Origin: Mesorhizobium sp. WSM4306
GTDB taxonomy: Bacteria > Pseudomonadota > Alphaproteobacteria > Rhizobiales > Rhizobiaceae
Assembly: GCF_007003975.1 (NCBI RefSeq)
Contig: NZ_VFTC01000021.1
Coordinates: forward strand, 57,716 to 121,715
Direction: 5' to 3'
Length of the DNA: 64,000 nucleotides
Shown here piece after piece: positions 15,742 to 25,366 of the stretch; the first letter of the stretch is position 1; every line of letters starts with the position of its first letter. The position numbers and the translations under genes were made by a program. Under the pieces are notes generated by a model, which saw only the letters and a program-made list of their open reading frames with translations, did not search any database and was not told the DNA's origin.

Positions 15742-18117
15742 CTACCCGCCGAGGCGGAAATATTTGGCGGTCGCCGAAAATGCCGAGGTCCTGGCGCCGA
15801 TCTCGTCGAGGATCCGGGGCAACAGCACCGAGGCCGGCGTCGGCGTCGAGAAGTCCGCCGCCTTGATCTCGTCCGGACCGGTTATCACCATGATGATCTG
15901 CGGCAGCGCCTTGCCTACCGCCTTGTCGGCGGCGCCGAGCCCGATCGGGATCGAGAAGGTCGCCTTGTCGGCTTGTGCGACAACACGGTCGTCGAGGTTG
16001 AAGGCGATGCCCCTGTGGTCGATCAGAATCACGCTGGACACCAGCCCGCCACGCGTCACCAGCGTGCCGTCGATCGGCGAACCGTCCGGCACCGATGTCT
16101 GGTCGAGCACCAGCTGCGGTCTGTCGGCCGTGCTTGCCCCCATGAAACGCAGGAAGTCGGTGATCCCGCATTGGGTCGGCTGGATGAGGCGAACGCTGAT
16201 GTCCGGCTCGACACGGAACTTCGCCTGGAATTCCCCAAGCAATTGTTCGAACGGCGGCACCGACGTGCCGAAGCCTTCAATCGCGACACCCTTGTCGGTG
16301 GCAGATGTCACCGTGGCATAGAAACAGTCACCCCCGTTGAAGGCGCGTACCCAGGCGACCCGCTCCGCGGCCGTATCGGCCGGCGGCGGCACCTCCGGTT
16401 TGGGCACATTCATGGCAATGTCGGGCTGGCTTGGCTTGGGCTCTGCGGTCGGCTTAGGCGCCTGCACCTCGGGCTTGGGCGCCTGCGCGGTCGGCTCAGG
16501 CGCCTGCGGCTCGGGTTTAGGGGCTTGAGCGGTGGGTTCCGGCGTCGGCGCCAAGGGTTTGGGTGCTTCGGCCGTTGGTTCAGGTGTTTGCGTGGTCGGC
16601 TCGGGTGCGGCTGCCTTGGTCTCCACCGGCGGGCTGACAGGCTCGGACTTCTTCGCGACATCGGGCTGTGTCGGGTTGGAAGGTGGTTGCAACGAGACCG
16701 TCTTGTCGGTTGGTTCGGCTGGCTCCGGGGCCGTACTGCTCGACGCGACTGGCGGTGTCGGCTGCGGCGTGACCGGCGCTTTGGCTTGATCTTCAGCCGG
16801 AGTCTCTGCTGGTTGCGGCTTTGGCTCTTCCGCCGGCGCAGTGTCCGGAGCGGGCTTGTCCGCGACGATCGGCTTGGTCAGCTCGGGTTGGAGCGGCGGT
16901 GTCTTGCCGGTATCGATGGCGCGAGGCCGGTCTCCGAAACCCAGGATGCCCGATGCATAAAGTCCTCCCAGTGATGCCACGACAACCGCCGCCAGCGCCG
17001 CGATCGTCAGGCTTCGGCCTGTAGTAGCAGGCTTCGTCGGTGTGCTTGCTCGCCTGGGAATTTCAGCTGCCGGCTTCGGTTGCGACAGAAGCGCTGGGCG
17101 CACGTGCGGCACGAACGATGGCTCTGCCGTGCCGCTTGCGGGGACCGCACCGAGCCCTTGTGTCTGCGAGCCCTCGACCTTCGAGACCGGCCCGGCGGTC
17201 TGCCCGGTTCGCGGCAGACCCGGCCGGGGGGCAAGCGAGGCCGGCGGCAAGGTGGCGTCGCTGTCATCGCGCGTCAATCGGGCGATTTCGGCCATGCTGG
17301 CCGGTCGATCACTCGGGTCAGGCTGCAGCATCGCTTCGACGATGTCCCTGAAATCGGCATCGATGCCGGAGAGATCAGGCACGGTCCGCCGTTTTTCGAC
17401 GATCTCGTATTGCGAGCCGCCCATGTCGATCGGCTTGCCACGCAGCGCCGCCGCCAGCACCAGCCCCAGGCTGTAGATGTCGGACTGTTCGCTGACCTCG
17501 CCGCCATAGAGCCCGAGCTGCTCTGGGGAGACATAGTTGTATTTTCCGGCGAACTTGCCGCCGATCAGCGTCTCGCCGCCGACCGCCGCCGATCGCGCAA
17601 TGCCGAAATCGATGATCTTGGCGCGATCGACCCGGCCGCCCGGCAGGATGATGTTGTCGGGCGAAAGATCGCGGTGGATGGCGCCGGCCTGGTGCACTGC
17701 GCTTAAGCCCGATGCCAGCCTGTGGCACAGCTTGCGCACATCCTGCGGCGCCATCGCGCCGCCGCGCATGACGTCGTACAGCGACTGGCCGTCGACGAAT
17801 TCCATCGCCAGATAGGGTCGCCCTATACCGGGATCGATGGTGAAGACGTGATAGCGCACGACAGCGTCGTGCGACAGATGGTTGAGGATCGAGGCTTCCT
17901 TGCGAAACAGCGACAGGATCGTCTGGTCGCGGGCGAATTCCGGCAGCACGATCTTGATCGCGACATGATCGCCGGTCTGGATGTTGTGGCCGCGATAAAC
18001 CTCGCCCATCCCCCCCGAGGCGATGCGTTCGTCGAGCTCGTAGATGCCGCTGAGCTGGGTGCCGACGCTGGTATCCGCCATATTGGGCAACAGCCGCGTC
18101 TTGTCGTCGGAGCTCAT
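15742..18117 (-). CDS. ppkA: Serine/threonine protein kinase of the T6SS phosphorylation pathway (PpkA-like)
   Basis: A 791-aa kinase. The Hanks-type catalytic domain (about 20-280) has the glycine loop ASGGMGEV, Lys55 in VAIK, HRDLSPDN (148-155), DFG (170-172) and an SPEQ substrate motif. One membrane helix follows (about 370-395, LTIAALAAVVVASLGGLY), then a long Pro/Glu/Thr/Ala repeat region and a C-terminal domain (about 590-791) of unknown type, probably periplasmic. In other bacteria PpkA phosphorylates the FHA protein to trigger T6SS firing; the FHA genes at 24341 and 40812 are candidate targets. The start ATG overlaps the phosphatase stop (ATGA), so kinase and phosphatase are coupled. 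Confidence 0.9.
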   Translation of the reverse strand: MSSDDKTRLLPNMADTSVGTQLSGIYELDERIASGGMGEVYRGHNIQTGDHVAIKIVLPEFARDQTILSLFRKEASILNHLSHDAVVRYHVFTIDPGIGRPYLAMEFVDGQSLYDVMRGGAMAPQDVRKLCHRLASGLSAVHQAGAIHRDLSPDNIILPGGRVDRAKIIDFGIARSAAVGGETLIGGKFAGKYNYVSPEQLGLYGGEVSEQSDIYSLGLVLAAALRGKPIDMGGSQYEIVEKRRTVPDLSGIDADFRDIVEAMLQPDPSDRPASMAEIARLTRDDSDATLPPASLAPRPGLPRTGQTAGPVSKVEGSQTQGLGAVPASGTAEPSFVPHVRPALLSQPKPAAEIPRRASTPTKPATTGRSLTIAALAAVVVASLGGLYASGILGFGDRPRAIDTGKTPPLQPELTKPIVADKPAPDTAPAEEPKPQPAETPAEDQAKAPVTPQPTPPVASSSTAPEPAEPTDKTVSLQPPSNPTQPDVAKKSEPVSPPVETKAAAPEPTTQTPEPTAEAPKPLAPTPEPTAQAPKPEPQAPEPTAQAPKPEVQAPKPTAEPKPSQPDIAMNVPKPEVPPPADTAAERVAWVRAFNGGDCFYATVTSATDKGVAIEGFGTSVPPFEQLLGEFQAKFRVEPDISVRLIQPTQCGITDFLRFMGASTADRPQLVLDQTSVPDGSPIDGTLVTRGGLVSSVILIDHRGIAFNLDDRVVAQADKATFSIPIGLGAADKAVGKALPQIIMVITGPDEIKAADFSTPTPASVLLPRILDEIGARTSAFSATAKYFRLGG
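16381..16620 (-). repeat. Pro/Glu/Thr/Ala-rich coding repeat in the kinase gene
   Basis: The coding sequence repeats short units of the form PEPTAQAPKPE and APKPTAE across about 80 codons. This is a flexible, probably periplasm-spanning linker after the membrane helix. Repeat number is likely to vary between strains. Confidence 0.8.
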
Positions 18118-18872
18118 CGGTCGTGGCCTCCTGCTTGGGACAGGCCGTTGCCTTTGTCTGTGATCTTGACCAGCACGATGGTGACGTTGTCGGTGCCGCC
18201 GCGCTCGAGAACCATTGCCAGGAGCTTTTCACAGGCAGCCTGCGGCGCTGCCGATAGAGCCGCAGCCGCAATCTCCGCATCGCTGACATGCGCTGTCAGC
18301 CCGTCAGTGCTCAGGATGAAAATGTCGCCCGCCAGCGTCTCGCCTTGCTGGAAGTCGATGGCGATGTCGTCGTTGACGCCGATTGCGCGTGTGATGACGT
18401 TGCGGCGCGGCCAGTTCTGCGCCTCGGCGGCGCTGATCGCGCCGCTGTCGAGAAGTTCCTGGACCTCGGTGTGGTCGCGCGAAATCTGCGAGATCGCGGC
18501 ATCGCGCACGAGATAGACGCGGCTGTCGCCCGACCACAGGCAGGCGAACCTGCCGTCCATGGCAAGAAGTGCTGCGACGGTGGAGCCGATGGTCACGCCG
18601 CGTGACCGTGCGATCCGGCGGATCTCGGCATGGGCCCGGTTCAGCCGGTCCTCGAAACGCGCGCGCAGATCCGGCGCCGAGCTGGCGATGCCGATCGTTG
18701 CCAGATGCTCGACAATGCTCGCCGAGGCGACCTCACCGGCCTCATGCCCGCCCATGCCGTCGGCCACGACCCACAGGCCGATCTGCGGCTCAACCAGATA
18801 GCTGTCTTCATTGTGGTCGCGCACGCAGCCCTTGTGGCTCACGCCGTAGCTCTCAAAGGCGGCACCGCTCAC
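18114..18872 (-). CDS. pppA: PP2C-family protein phosphatase (PppA/Stp-like)
   Basis: A 252-aa soluble phosphatase with the metal-binding motifs of PP2C enzymes: RDHNED (18-23), DGMGGH (38-43), WSGDSRVYL, STDGLT and GTDNVT. PppA reverses PpkA-dependent phosphorylation and resets the T6SS. I start at GTG 18872 because GGAGGG lies 7 bases upstream and the protein then begins just before the SYGVSHKG strand; the frame stays open to 19160 but that part has no domain character. The GTG overlaps the stop of a small upstream ORF (GTGA). Confidence 0.9.
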   Translation of the reverse strand: MSGAAFESYGVSHKGCVRDHNEDSYLVEPQIGLWVVADGMGGHEAGEVASASIVEHLATIGIASSAPDLRARFEDRLNRAHAEIRRIARSRGVTIGSTVAALLAMDGRFACLWSGDSRVYLVRDAAISQISRDHTEVQELLDSGAISAAEAQNWPRRNVITRAIGVNDDIAIDFQQGETLAGDIFILSTDGLTAHVSDAEIAAAALSAAPQAACEKLLAMVLERGGTDNVTIVLVKITDKGNGLSQAGGHDR

Positions 18873-19030
18873 TTGCCTACCCTCCGCAACGCCTTGGCTG
18901 ACGTGCCTGGCCAGTCTGCCACAGCCCCATCCATTAGAGTATCGAAATCTAGGCCGCCGATGACGGACGGTGTGGTGCAGCCGCTGTCTCTTCGCCCCGC
19001 AATCGCCGATCCCGCCATGCAATTCCCCAT
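18869..19030 (-). CDS. Small ORF (53 aa) coupled between tssM and pppA; possible tagF remnant
   Basis: ATG at 19030-19028 shares a base with the tssM stop (TGATG), and the stop at 18871-18869 overlaps the pppA GTG start (GTGA). The frame is therefore fitted exactly between two genes, in the manner of a translated member of the operon. The peptide ends PSVIGGLDFDTLMDGAVADW plus 13 residues. That tail loosely resembles the C-terminus of TagF proteins, and tagF is the gene usually found between tssM and pppA. It could be a vestige of tagF, a coupling ORF, or a real small protein. No full TagF domain fits here. Confidence 0.4.
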   Translation of the reverse strand: MGNCMAGSAIAGRRDSGCTTPSVIGGLDFDTLMDGAVADWPGTSAKALRRVGK

Positions 19031-22000
19031 CAGAAGGCCTTAGGACAGCTGAAGGCCGAGAGCGCCGGCAGCGTGAATGGGTTGCCGTCCTCCCCGGTCT
19101 TGATCGTGTAGGCGACATCGCGCCCGCCAATGACGAAACGCGCTTCGAGACTGTCGCCATTGGCGGTAACCTGAGCCTTGTCCAGTAATCGTTTCAAGGC
19201 CCAGGGGCCGTCGAACTTGATTGCGGACTCGCGCCCCGGCAGCTCCGGCGTAAGGCTGAGACTGGCCGCGCCGGTCTTGCCCGGCCACGGAATCAGGCCC
19301 GGCGTGTTGCCCGCCTGGGTGGCCTGCAGCACCTGGCCATCGATGTTGAGCAGCGCCATGTCGGCATCGCCATGCAGCGACAGCGGCGTGAAGGTGATGT
19401 TGATCGACGGCACCGGCCCGCCAAGCGGAAAGAAAGCGGCGCGGATTTGTGCTGCAAGCTGGAAATTCTTCAGCGTCGATTTCGCCAGATTGCGGCCGAA
19501 CTTGGTGTCCTGTTTCCAGTCCCAGTCCTGGCCGCTCATGTCGACCAGCGACGCCAGGTTCTGTGCGAAGAACCGGTCGAGCACCCCGCCCGGAGAAAAC
19601 AGCCTGGCAAAATCAGCCATCGCGACATCGTCGGTGCTGGCAGGGGCGAATGGAAAGCGCCCGGCAATCACCTCTTCGCACGGCCGGCCGACCGTCTCTT
19701 CCAGCATTTCGTTGAGATGCGTGGTCGATGTTTCGGCCACAGTGCCCTCGAAATCATCCGCTGCGGTACTGACCATCCTGGCCAGCGCCTTCGGCAGTCG
19801 CGAGGCATTGGCGCGCAGCGTCGAGATCTGCAGCTGCAGATTGGCGTTAGCCTGGTCCGTCTGTGCGGGGACATCGGCCGCCAGCCGCACGCTTTGATAG
19901 ATTTCGCGGAAATTCTGGGTCAGGGCATCGAGCGGGCGCTGGCCGGGTGCGCCGGCCACCAAAGCCTGAAAGGACCGGAACTGGGCCTCGATGTTGGCGC
20001 CCGGATCCTGGCTCTGCGTGCTGACAAAGGCAGTCCCGGCCCGGCTTTGCGATTTGCGCGCCGCGAGCTCGATGCCGATGCGGGCGAGGCCCTTGGCGCG
20101 GGCGGCGGCTTCCTGGTCGCTGTCTTGAGACGCGGCCGGATTGCGCTCCTGCGTCAAAGCCGTTTCGCGCGCGATCGCCTCGAAGAGCTGCATTAGTGGT
20201 GAACTCGGCGAGCCGGCTGCGGACAGCGCCAGATATTGCGGTTTGTCGGCGGCCATCGCCTTGAACTTCAACCTGTCGAGTACCTCGTTCCACGCCGCCG
20301 CAAAACCCTTGCCATAGCGATCGAGAAGCTCGGGGCCGAGCTTGAGCAACTCCTGGTCGAAGCCGCCTTGCTCTCCGCCGCTGCCGATCACCCATTGATC
20401 GTCGACCAGCGCCTGCGCCACCTTGGCGAGCTGCGCCAGATAGAAATCAAAGCCGGCATGTGTGTAGAGACCGGGGACGCGAAGCGAGGCCAGGTCGTTG
20501 GCGTCATTGCGCTCGAACAGCACCGGCGCTTCTGGGCCGGCCTGCTGCGACACCGAAAAATCGTCCAGCGCCGCCGCATAGGTGGCCGACTGGATGAGCG
20601 CGGTGGCCCGGTCGGCGAGGCTCATGCGGCCGAGCGAGCGCTGGGCGGATTCGACCAGCGAACGGTTGAGCTCGAACGAGGGATCCTGGTCGTCATCGAG
20701 CGCCAGCATGGCGCGCAGATGCTTCTCCAATTGCGCCCGCCCATCGCGATTGTGGGCGCCGGGGTAGCGGTTCTTTTCCCAGTCCCGCTTAAGCCAGGTG
20801 ACGACCAGCTCGTCATCGACTTTCGGCGCCTTGCCGCCAAGCATCAGGTAGATCTTCAACGGCTCGTACAGCGCCATCGGATCGGCCATCCTGGCCTCGA
20901 TCGTGCGTTCGAGCTGGAACAGCAGGCGCGAGCGGAACATCCGCTCCAGCCCTTGCCGGTAGGCGGTCTCGGATGCCGACAGGACACGCTCACGCTGGCT
21001 GAGGCCGAAGGTCGCCTTGGCCGGCGTCGGCTGGTCTTTTGCGTCATAGCCGGCCGGCAGGCTGCGTAGCGCATCGAGCGCGCCGATGACGGTTTCGAGG
21101 TCCGCATCCGACACCGTCGTGCTTGCCAGCAGCGGAGCGGCTGTCTGGCGATATTGGCCGACCGCCTGGCTGGTGGCGGCAACCAGAGATTTGTTTGTTG
21201 TAAAGCTCAGGCCAAGAACGCCAAGCCCGGCGATCGCTATGGCCGCAATCGCCGCCAGACCGGCATAGCGGGCGATGGTCGCCCGCCTGTCGGCTGCCTT
21301 GTCATAGGACACCCAGCCGGACTCGGAGAAAATCACGCGGCTCAACAGATCGTGCAGGAAGAAGCTTTTGCCGGTGCCGGAAAGATGCGCCTGGACATTC
21401 TTGCCGAAACTACGGCCGATGCTGCCGAGCAGTTGGTCGATCGGTGTGCCTTCCTGGGTGCCGGAGGAAAAATAGAGACCGCGCAAGGGCGCGTTCAGCT
21501 GCTTGCGCGTCGGCTCGAAGACGCCGTCGAGGAAATGCACGATCCGGCCTTTCAGCGCGCCGAGCTGCGCTGCAAAGCCGAAAATGGCGATACGAGCGAC
21601 GGGATCGGTCTCCGCCTGCAGCCGCTCGCTCATCTCTTCGCTCAGGCGCTTCACCAGCGCGTCGAATTCGGCCGGCGCCTCGCCAACCATGTTCAGGCCG
21701 CGCTCGGCGGTCTGGAAGGTAGCGCCCCACACTTGGCGCCGGCGTGCGTCGTCGAAACCGCCGAAAGTCTCCATGAATCCGGAGACCAGGTCTGCCTTGG
21801 TGAACAGCACATAGACCGGGAAGCGGACCTTCAGGACCGCGTGGATTTCCTGCAGGCGACTGCGAATCTCGGCGATACGGGCGGCCTGCTCGCCGTCCGC
21901 CATCAGGTCGGCAAGGCTGATCGCCAGGATGACGCCATTGATCGGCTGCCGCGTCCGATGCCGCTTGAGCAGCGACAGGAAGGCGAGCCAGCTTTTGCTG

Positions 22001-22548
22001 TCTGTCCCAGCATGCGAATCCTGCGTGGTGTAGCGTCCGGCCGTGTCGATCAGCACCGCCTCGTCGGTGAACCACCAGTCGCAATTGCGCGTGCCGCCGA
22101 CGCCTGCCACAGGCTGCGCCTGGCCCGACCCGGCAAGCGGAAAGTTCAGCCCGGAATTGACCAGTGCGGTGGTCTTGCCGGCGCCCGGCGGGCCGATGAC
22201 GATGTACCAGGGCACGTCATAGAGGAAATTGCGCTTGCCGCTCGACTGCCTGAGCGTCGCAACCGCCTCGTTCATGCGGGCTTCCAGCAGCTTTGCGTCG
22301 CTGCCGTCATCCTCTGCGCTGGCCATGGCGGCTTCCAGCGCTCTCTGCGCCTTGCGCCTTCGCCAGAACCTGACTGCATAAATGACCACCGCCGTTCCAA
22401 CGGCAAAGCCGATAATCACTGCGCGCAGCCAGACCGGGTCCAGCGGCCGGGCGCCGGCGAAGCGGATCAACGGTCCGGCGAACCAGACCGCGGCGGCAAA
22501 GCCGGCGAGCGCGAGTGTGCTGAAGATGCGCAGCAGCCAGCCGGTCAC
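19030..22548 (-). CDS. tssM: T6SS membrane-complex protein TssM (IcmF), copy 1
   Basis: A 1172-aa inner-membrane protein. Two N-terminal membrane helices (about 5-30 and 40-62) precede a cytoplasmic GTPase-like domain with an intact Walker A GPPGAGKT (119-126). A third helix (about 425-450, IAAIAIAGLGVLGLSF) is followed by the large periplasmic part that contacts TssJ and TssL. The start is GTG 22548, overlapping the tssL stop (GTGA). This is one of two tssM genes in the window; the second is at 34086. The gene sits in an fha-tssL-tssM-pppA-ppkA string without tssJ or tssK. Confidence 0.93.
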   Translation of the reverse strand: MTGWLLRIFSTLALAGFAAAVWFAGPLIRFAGARPLDPVWLRAVIIGFAVGTAVVIYAVRFWRRRKAQRALEAAMASAEDDGSDAKLLEARMNEAVATLRQSSGKRNFLYDVPWYIVIGPPGAGKTTALVNSGLNFPLAGSGQAQPVAGVGGTRNCDWWFTDEAVLIDTAGRYTTQDSHAGTDSKSWLAFLSLLKRHRTRQPINGVILAISLADLMADGEQAARIAEIRSRLQEIHAVLKVRFPVYVLFTKADLVSGFMETFGGFDDARRRQVWGATFQTAERGLNMVGEAPAEFDALVKRLSEEMSERLQAETDPVARIAIFGFAAQLGALKGRIVHFLDGVFEPTRKQLNAPLRGLYFSSGTQEGTPIDQLLGSIGRSFGKNVQAHLSGTGKSFFLHDLLSRVIFSESGWVSYDKAADRRATIARYAGLAAIAAIAIAGLGVLGLSFTTNKSLVAATSQAVGQYRQTAAPLLASTTVSDADLETVIGALDALRSLPAGYDAKDQPTPAKATFGLSQRERVLSASETAYRQGLERMFRSRLLFQLERTIEARMADPMALYEPLKIYLMLGGKAPKVDDELVVTWLKRDWEKNRYPGAHNRDGRAQLEKHLRAMLALDDDQDPSFELNRSLVESAQRSLGRMSLADRATALIQSATYAAALDDFSVSQQAGPEAPVLFERNDANDLASLRVPGLYTHAGFDFYLAQLAKVAQALVDDQWVIGSGGEQGGFDQELLKLGPELLDRYGKGFAAAWNEVLDRLKFKAMAADKPQYLALSAAGSPSSPLMQLFEAIARETALTQERNPAASQDSDQEAAARAKGLARIGIELAARKSQSRAGTAFVSTQSQDPGANIEAQFRSFQALVAGAPGQRPLDALTQNFREIYQSVRLAADVPAQTDQANANLQLQISTLRANASRLPKALARMVSTAADDFEGTVAETSTTHLNEMLEETVGRPCEEVIAGRFPFAPASTDDVAMADFARLFSPGGVLDRFFAQNLASLVDMSGQDWDWKQDTKFGRNLAKSTLKNFQLAAQIRAAFFPLGGPVPSINITFTPLSLHGDADMALLNIDGQVLQATQAGNTPGLIPWPGKTGAASLSLTPELPGRESAIKFDGPWALKRLLDKAQVTANGDSLEARFVIGGRDVAYTIKTGEDGNPFTLPALSAFSCPKAF

Positions 22549-24104
22549 AGTGTCTCCTCCCGCTGGATCATCACATCGACACGGCGGTTTTTGGCGCGGC
22601 CCTCCGGTGTTGCATTGTCGGCGATCGGCTCGTCCTCGCCCTTGCCCTCGACCTTTGTCCGCGACGGATCGCTGAAATGCGCCGCGATCATCTTTTCGAC
22701 CGACTGCGCGCGGGCGACGGAGAGGTCGAAATTCGACTTGAACGCGCTGGTCTTCTTCGGCTTGACGTTGTCGGTGTGGCCGACGATCCGGACCGGCCCG
22801 CGCTCCGCGTCGAGAGCTGCCGCGATGCGGATGGCGACGGGCTCGAAATCGGCTTTGACGTCGGCCCGTCCCGACTGGAACAGCAAGGAATTGCTGATTT
22901 CCACGACAATGAAATCGCCCTTGCTGCCGACGCTGACGCCGCCGGCTTCGATCTCCTTGCCCAGCGCGGCGCGGATGCGATCGATCTGCGCAATTGCCGC
23001 CGGCGCGGCGACGGGCTTGACCTCCTCGGTCAGCGGCACGAAGCCAGTGCGCTCGATGGTGACCGGCGTTGCCGGATTGAGCGCCAGCAATTCGCCGGCG
23101 ACGGCCTCGCCGTCATTGGTAATGAGCACCCGCAGCGTGAAAAAGGCTGCTGTCAAAACCGCCGCCGTCGCGGCAGCAATGGCCCAGAGCGGGATTCGCC
23201 TGGAGCCTTGCGCTGACGTCAGCGACAGGCCTTGCCAGCGCGGCGAGATGTCGTCGTCATCGGGGACGCGGAAATAGGCCAGCGTCTCGTAGACGTCGCG
23301 GCGGACACGCTCAAGGCCCTCGCGTGCCTCACCGCGATACTGGCCTTCGAAGCCTAACGACAAGCATACATGCATCAGCTCGATCAGATTGCGGTGAGGT
23401 TCCGGCGTCGCCAACACTGTGTTCAGCGCCTGGAAGAAACCGGCGCCGGTGGGTTTGACCTGGAAGAAGCGCTGCAGCATGCAGTGCTGCGCCCACGCAT
23501 CCCGGCCGGAGCCGGGCAGGTTGGCGATGATATCGTCGGCGGTCTCGCAAAGCACATAGCTGGCGATGCGCGCATCCTCTTCCGAGGTATCGGTCCTGGC
23601 GATCTTGCGGTCGAACTCCTCGATCAGGCCGGCGACATGCTCCGCCAGCGGCTCAGCCTGTCTTTCGAGGGCCACCAGCCGCAGGTGACCAAGCAGCATC
23701 AGCAAGGGCGCCGCGGCAGCAACGATCGGGTTGGCCGTTCCATAGTCGACGCCGTCGCTGGCGCCGAGCAACACATCCCACGGCGTTTTCTCTGCCGTCC
23801 CGGCCGAACCATGAAACGACGGATCGGCGGGCGCTGCGGCGAAAGGCGCGCCTTGATAGATCACGGTCCCCGTGACGTCGGCCTGCGGCGGCTGGCGGCC
23901 GGCATTGGGATCGAAAACCGTCGATTCCGGGATGCTGGCAGGGGCGATCACGGTGCTGTCGGGCGCCCGCGCATCGCGGGCAAGAGCCGTCTTTTGCTTG
24001 CGGTCGGGATTGGGGCGGTCGGGATTGGGGCGGCCGGGATTGGGGCGGCTTGGGCGGATGACGGTCTTGCCGGCCGGATCGAAAGGATCGTCCTTCGAGC
24101 TCAT
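22545..24104 (-). CDS. tssL: T6SS membrane-complex protein TssL (DotU) with C-terminal OmpA domain, copy 1
   Basis: A 519-aa fusion. After a Pro/Arg-rich N-terminal tail (repeated PNPDRPNPGR-like units) comes the cytoplasmic DotU helix bundle (about 105-290), a membrane helix (about 308-335, LWAIAAATAAVLTAAFFTLRVL) and a periplasmic OmpA-like domain (about 400-519) with LLFQSGRADVK, VGHTDNV and NRRVDVMI. Such 'evolved' TssL proteins bind peptidoglycan themselves. A second TssL-OmpA is encoded at 37627; the two differ clearly in sequence and length. Confidence 0.92.
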   Translation of the reverse strand: MSSKDDPFDPAGKTVIRPSRPNPGRPNPDRPNPDRKQKTALARDARAPDSTVIAPASIPESTVFDPNAGRQPPQADVTGTVIYQGAPFAAAPADPSFHGSAGTAEKTPWDVLLGASDGVDYGTANPIVAAAAPLLMLLGHLRLVALERQAEPLAEHVAGLIEEFDRKIARTDTSEEDARIASYVLCETADDIIANLPGSGRDAWAQHCMLQRFFQVKPTGAGFFQALNTVLATPEPHRNLIELMHVCLSLGFEGQYRGEAREGLERVRRDVYETLAYFRVPDDDDISPRWQGLSLTSAQGSRRIPLWAIAAATAAVLTAAFFTLRVLITNDGEAVAGELLALNPATPVTIERTGFVPLTEEVKPVAAPAAIAQIDRIRAALGKEIEAGGVSVGSKGDFIVVEISNSLLFQSGRADVKADFEPVAIRIAAALDAERGPVRIVGHTDNVKPKKTSAFKSNFDLSVARAQSVEKMIAAHFSDPSRTKVEGKGEDEPIADNATPEGRAKNRRVDVMIQREETL

Positions 24105-24340
24105 CGCCGATCCCCGCCTCTACGCGCGCACGGCCGCACGACGCACGGCGCTACGCCCGCGCGAACGCGGACCGCAGGACGCTATCTCGCCGTGACATGA
24201 CATTTGCCGCAGACCCCGAGGTCGACCAACCGTACCCGCGTGCTCAATTGTCGTATGTGATCGTAGTCTCAGAAGGTTCCGATTGAAACCCGGCGCAATT
24301 TTGGTCGCCAGTTGCCGGATCGGCTTGATGGCAGGCGAGG
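24105..24340. other. Gap between tssL copy 1 and the upstream fha gene
   Basis: This 236-base stretch interrupts an otherwise packed minus-strand string. It may hold an internal promoter for tssL-tssM-pppA-ppkA. I see no gene in it and cannot assign a promoter motif. Confidence 0.4.
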
Positions 24341-25366
24341 TCAGCTCTTGCCTGGCGGTTTCTGTTTGGCGGCCTTGGTATAGGCTTCGCTGAAATAGGT
24401 GAGGAATATGTCCAGGAGGCCGTTTTCGTGCGCCTCCTCCTTGGCTCGCCAGGTCGCGACCAGCGCGTCCCAGGCGCGCGTCTTCTTCGACGCAAAGGAC
24501 GACGGCGGCAGTTTTTTGGCAATCGCCTCGGGCGACAAATCGTCGAGCAGTCGCGCCAGTGCCGCCTGCATGGCGGCGAAGGTGGCGAACTCATGCGTCT
24601 TGAGGTCATGGAAAGCGTCTTCGATACTGTGCCTGGCGTCGAGATAGCCGGCCCTGCGGCGGGCAAACATGATGTCGAGGATTTCGTCCGTCCCGGGCAC
24701 GAACTTCAGCGGATTGTTGTCGGCGGCATTGATCATGGTTCGATCGCTGGTCTTGGCCAGGACTTTCGCCGCGGCGCGCGCCTTCAACAGCAGCACCAGT
24801 TCGTCGACGACGATCCGCAATACGGCGCCGATCTCGCCTGCCACCTCATTCGGCTGGCGCAGCAGAAGTGCTTCCGGCGGGATTCCGGCGCCGGCGGCAA
24901 TCGCGCGCAGGATCTCGTCGGCTTGCTGTGGCCGGCTGGAGACCGAAGCCGGTGGCGCGGTCGGTGACCGTGGCGCTGCGACATGGTCCGGAAAGGATCC
25001 GGCGACAGGCATCTGCCGTTGCGTCGAGCCATGGCCACCGAAGGCTGCGTTCGCGTCATCGATCGATACCGAGACGATATACCGCCCGATCCGGAGCCGG
25101 TCGCCTTGCGCAAGCCGGTGCGGGCCGGTCAGGCGCTGGCTCGAGCCGTTGACGAAGGTGCCGTTGCGCGAGACGTCGTAGAGAAAGAAAGCGCCGCCTT
25201 CATAGCGGACTTCGCAGTGCCGGCCGGAGATGAATTTGTCCGGATCGGGCAAGGTCCAGGCGCAGTGCTCGCGCCCGATCTCGAAGCCGCGGTCGCGCGA
25301 TGCGTAACCGGGCGGCAGCCCGGCAGGCAGGACATCGACATTGCTGATCTGCAGACTGATGAACAT
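24341..25366 (-). CDS. tagH: FHA-domain protein of the T6SS (TagH/ImpI-like), copy 1
   Basis: A 341-aa protein. The N-terminal FHA domain (about 20-105) has the phosphothreonine-binding elements GREH, SGRH and SRNGTFVN. The C-terminal half (about 170-330) matches the TagH/ImpI C-terminal domain (KFVPGTDEILDIMF, HDLKTHEFATFAAMQAAL). FHA proteins are scaffolds that respond to PpkA phosphorylation. It is the first gene of the minus-strand string and is divergent from vgrG. A longer FHA protein of the same type is encoded at 40812. Confidence 0.88.
   Translation of the reverse strand: MFISLQISNVDVLPAGLPPGYASRDRGFEIGREHCAWTLPDPDKFISGRHCEVRYEGGAFFLYDVSRNGTFVNGSSQRLTGPHRLAQGDRLRIGRYIVSVSIDDANAAFGGHGSTQRQMPVAGSFPDHVAAPRSPTAPPASVSSRPQQADEILRAIAAGAGIPPEALLLRQPNEVAGEIGAVLRIVVDELVLLLKARAAAKVLAKTSDRTMINAADNNPLKFVPGTDEILDIMFARRRAGYLDARHSIEDAFHDLKTHEFATFAAMQAALARLLDDLSPEAIAKKLPPSSFASKKTRAWDALVATWRAKEEAHENGLLDIFLTYFSEAYTKAAKQKPPGKS

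Noticed and set aside
18873..19160. N-terminal extension of the PP2C phosphatase up to 19160
   Set aside because: The extra residues are Arg-rich shadow sequence over tssM, and a strong ribosome site precedes GTG 18872.
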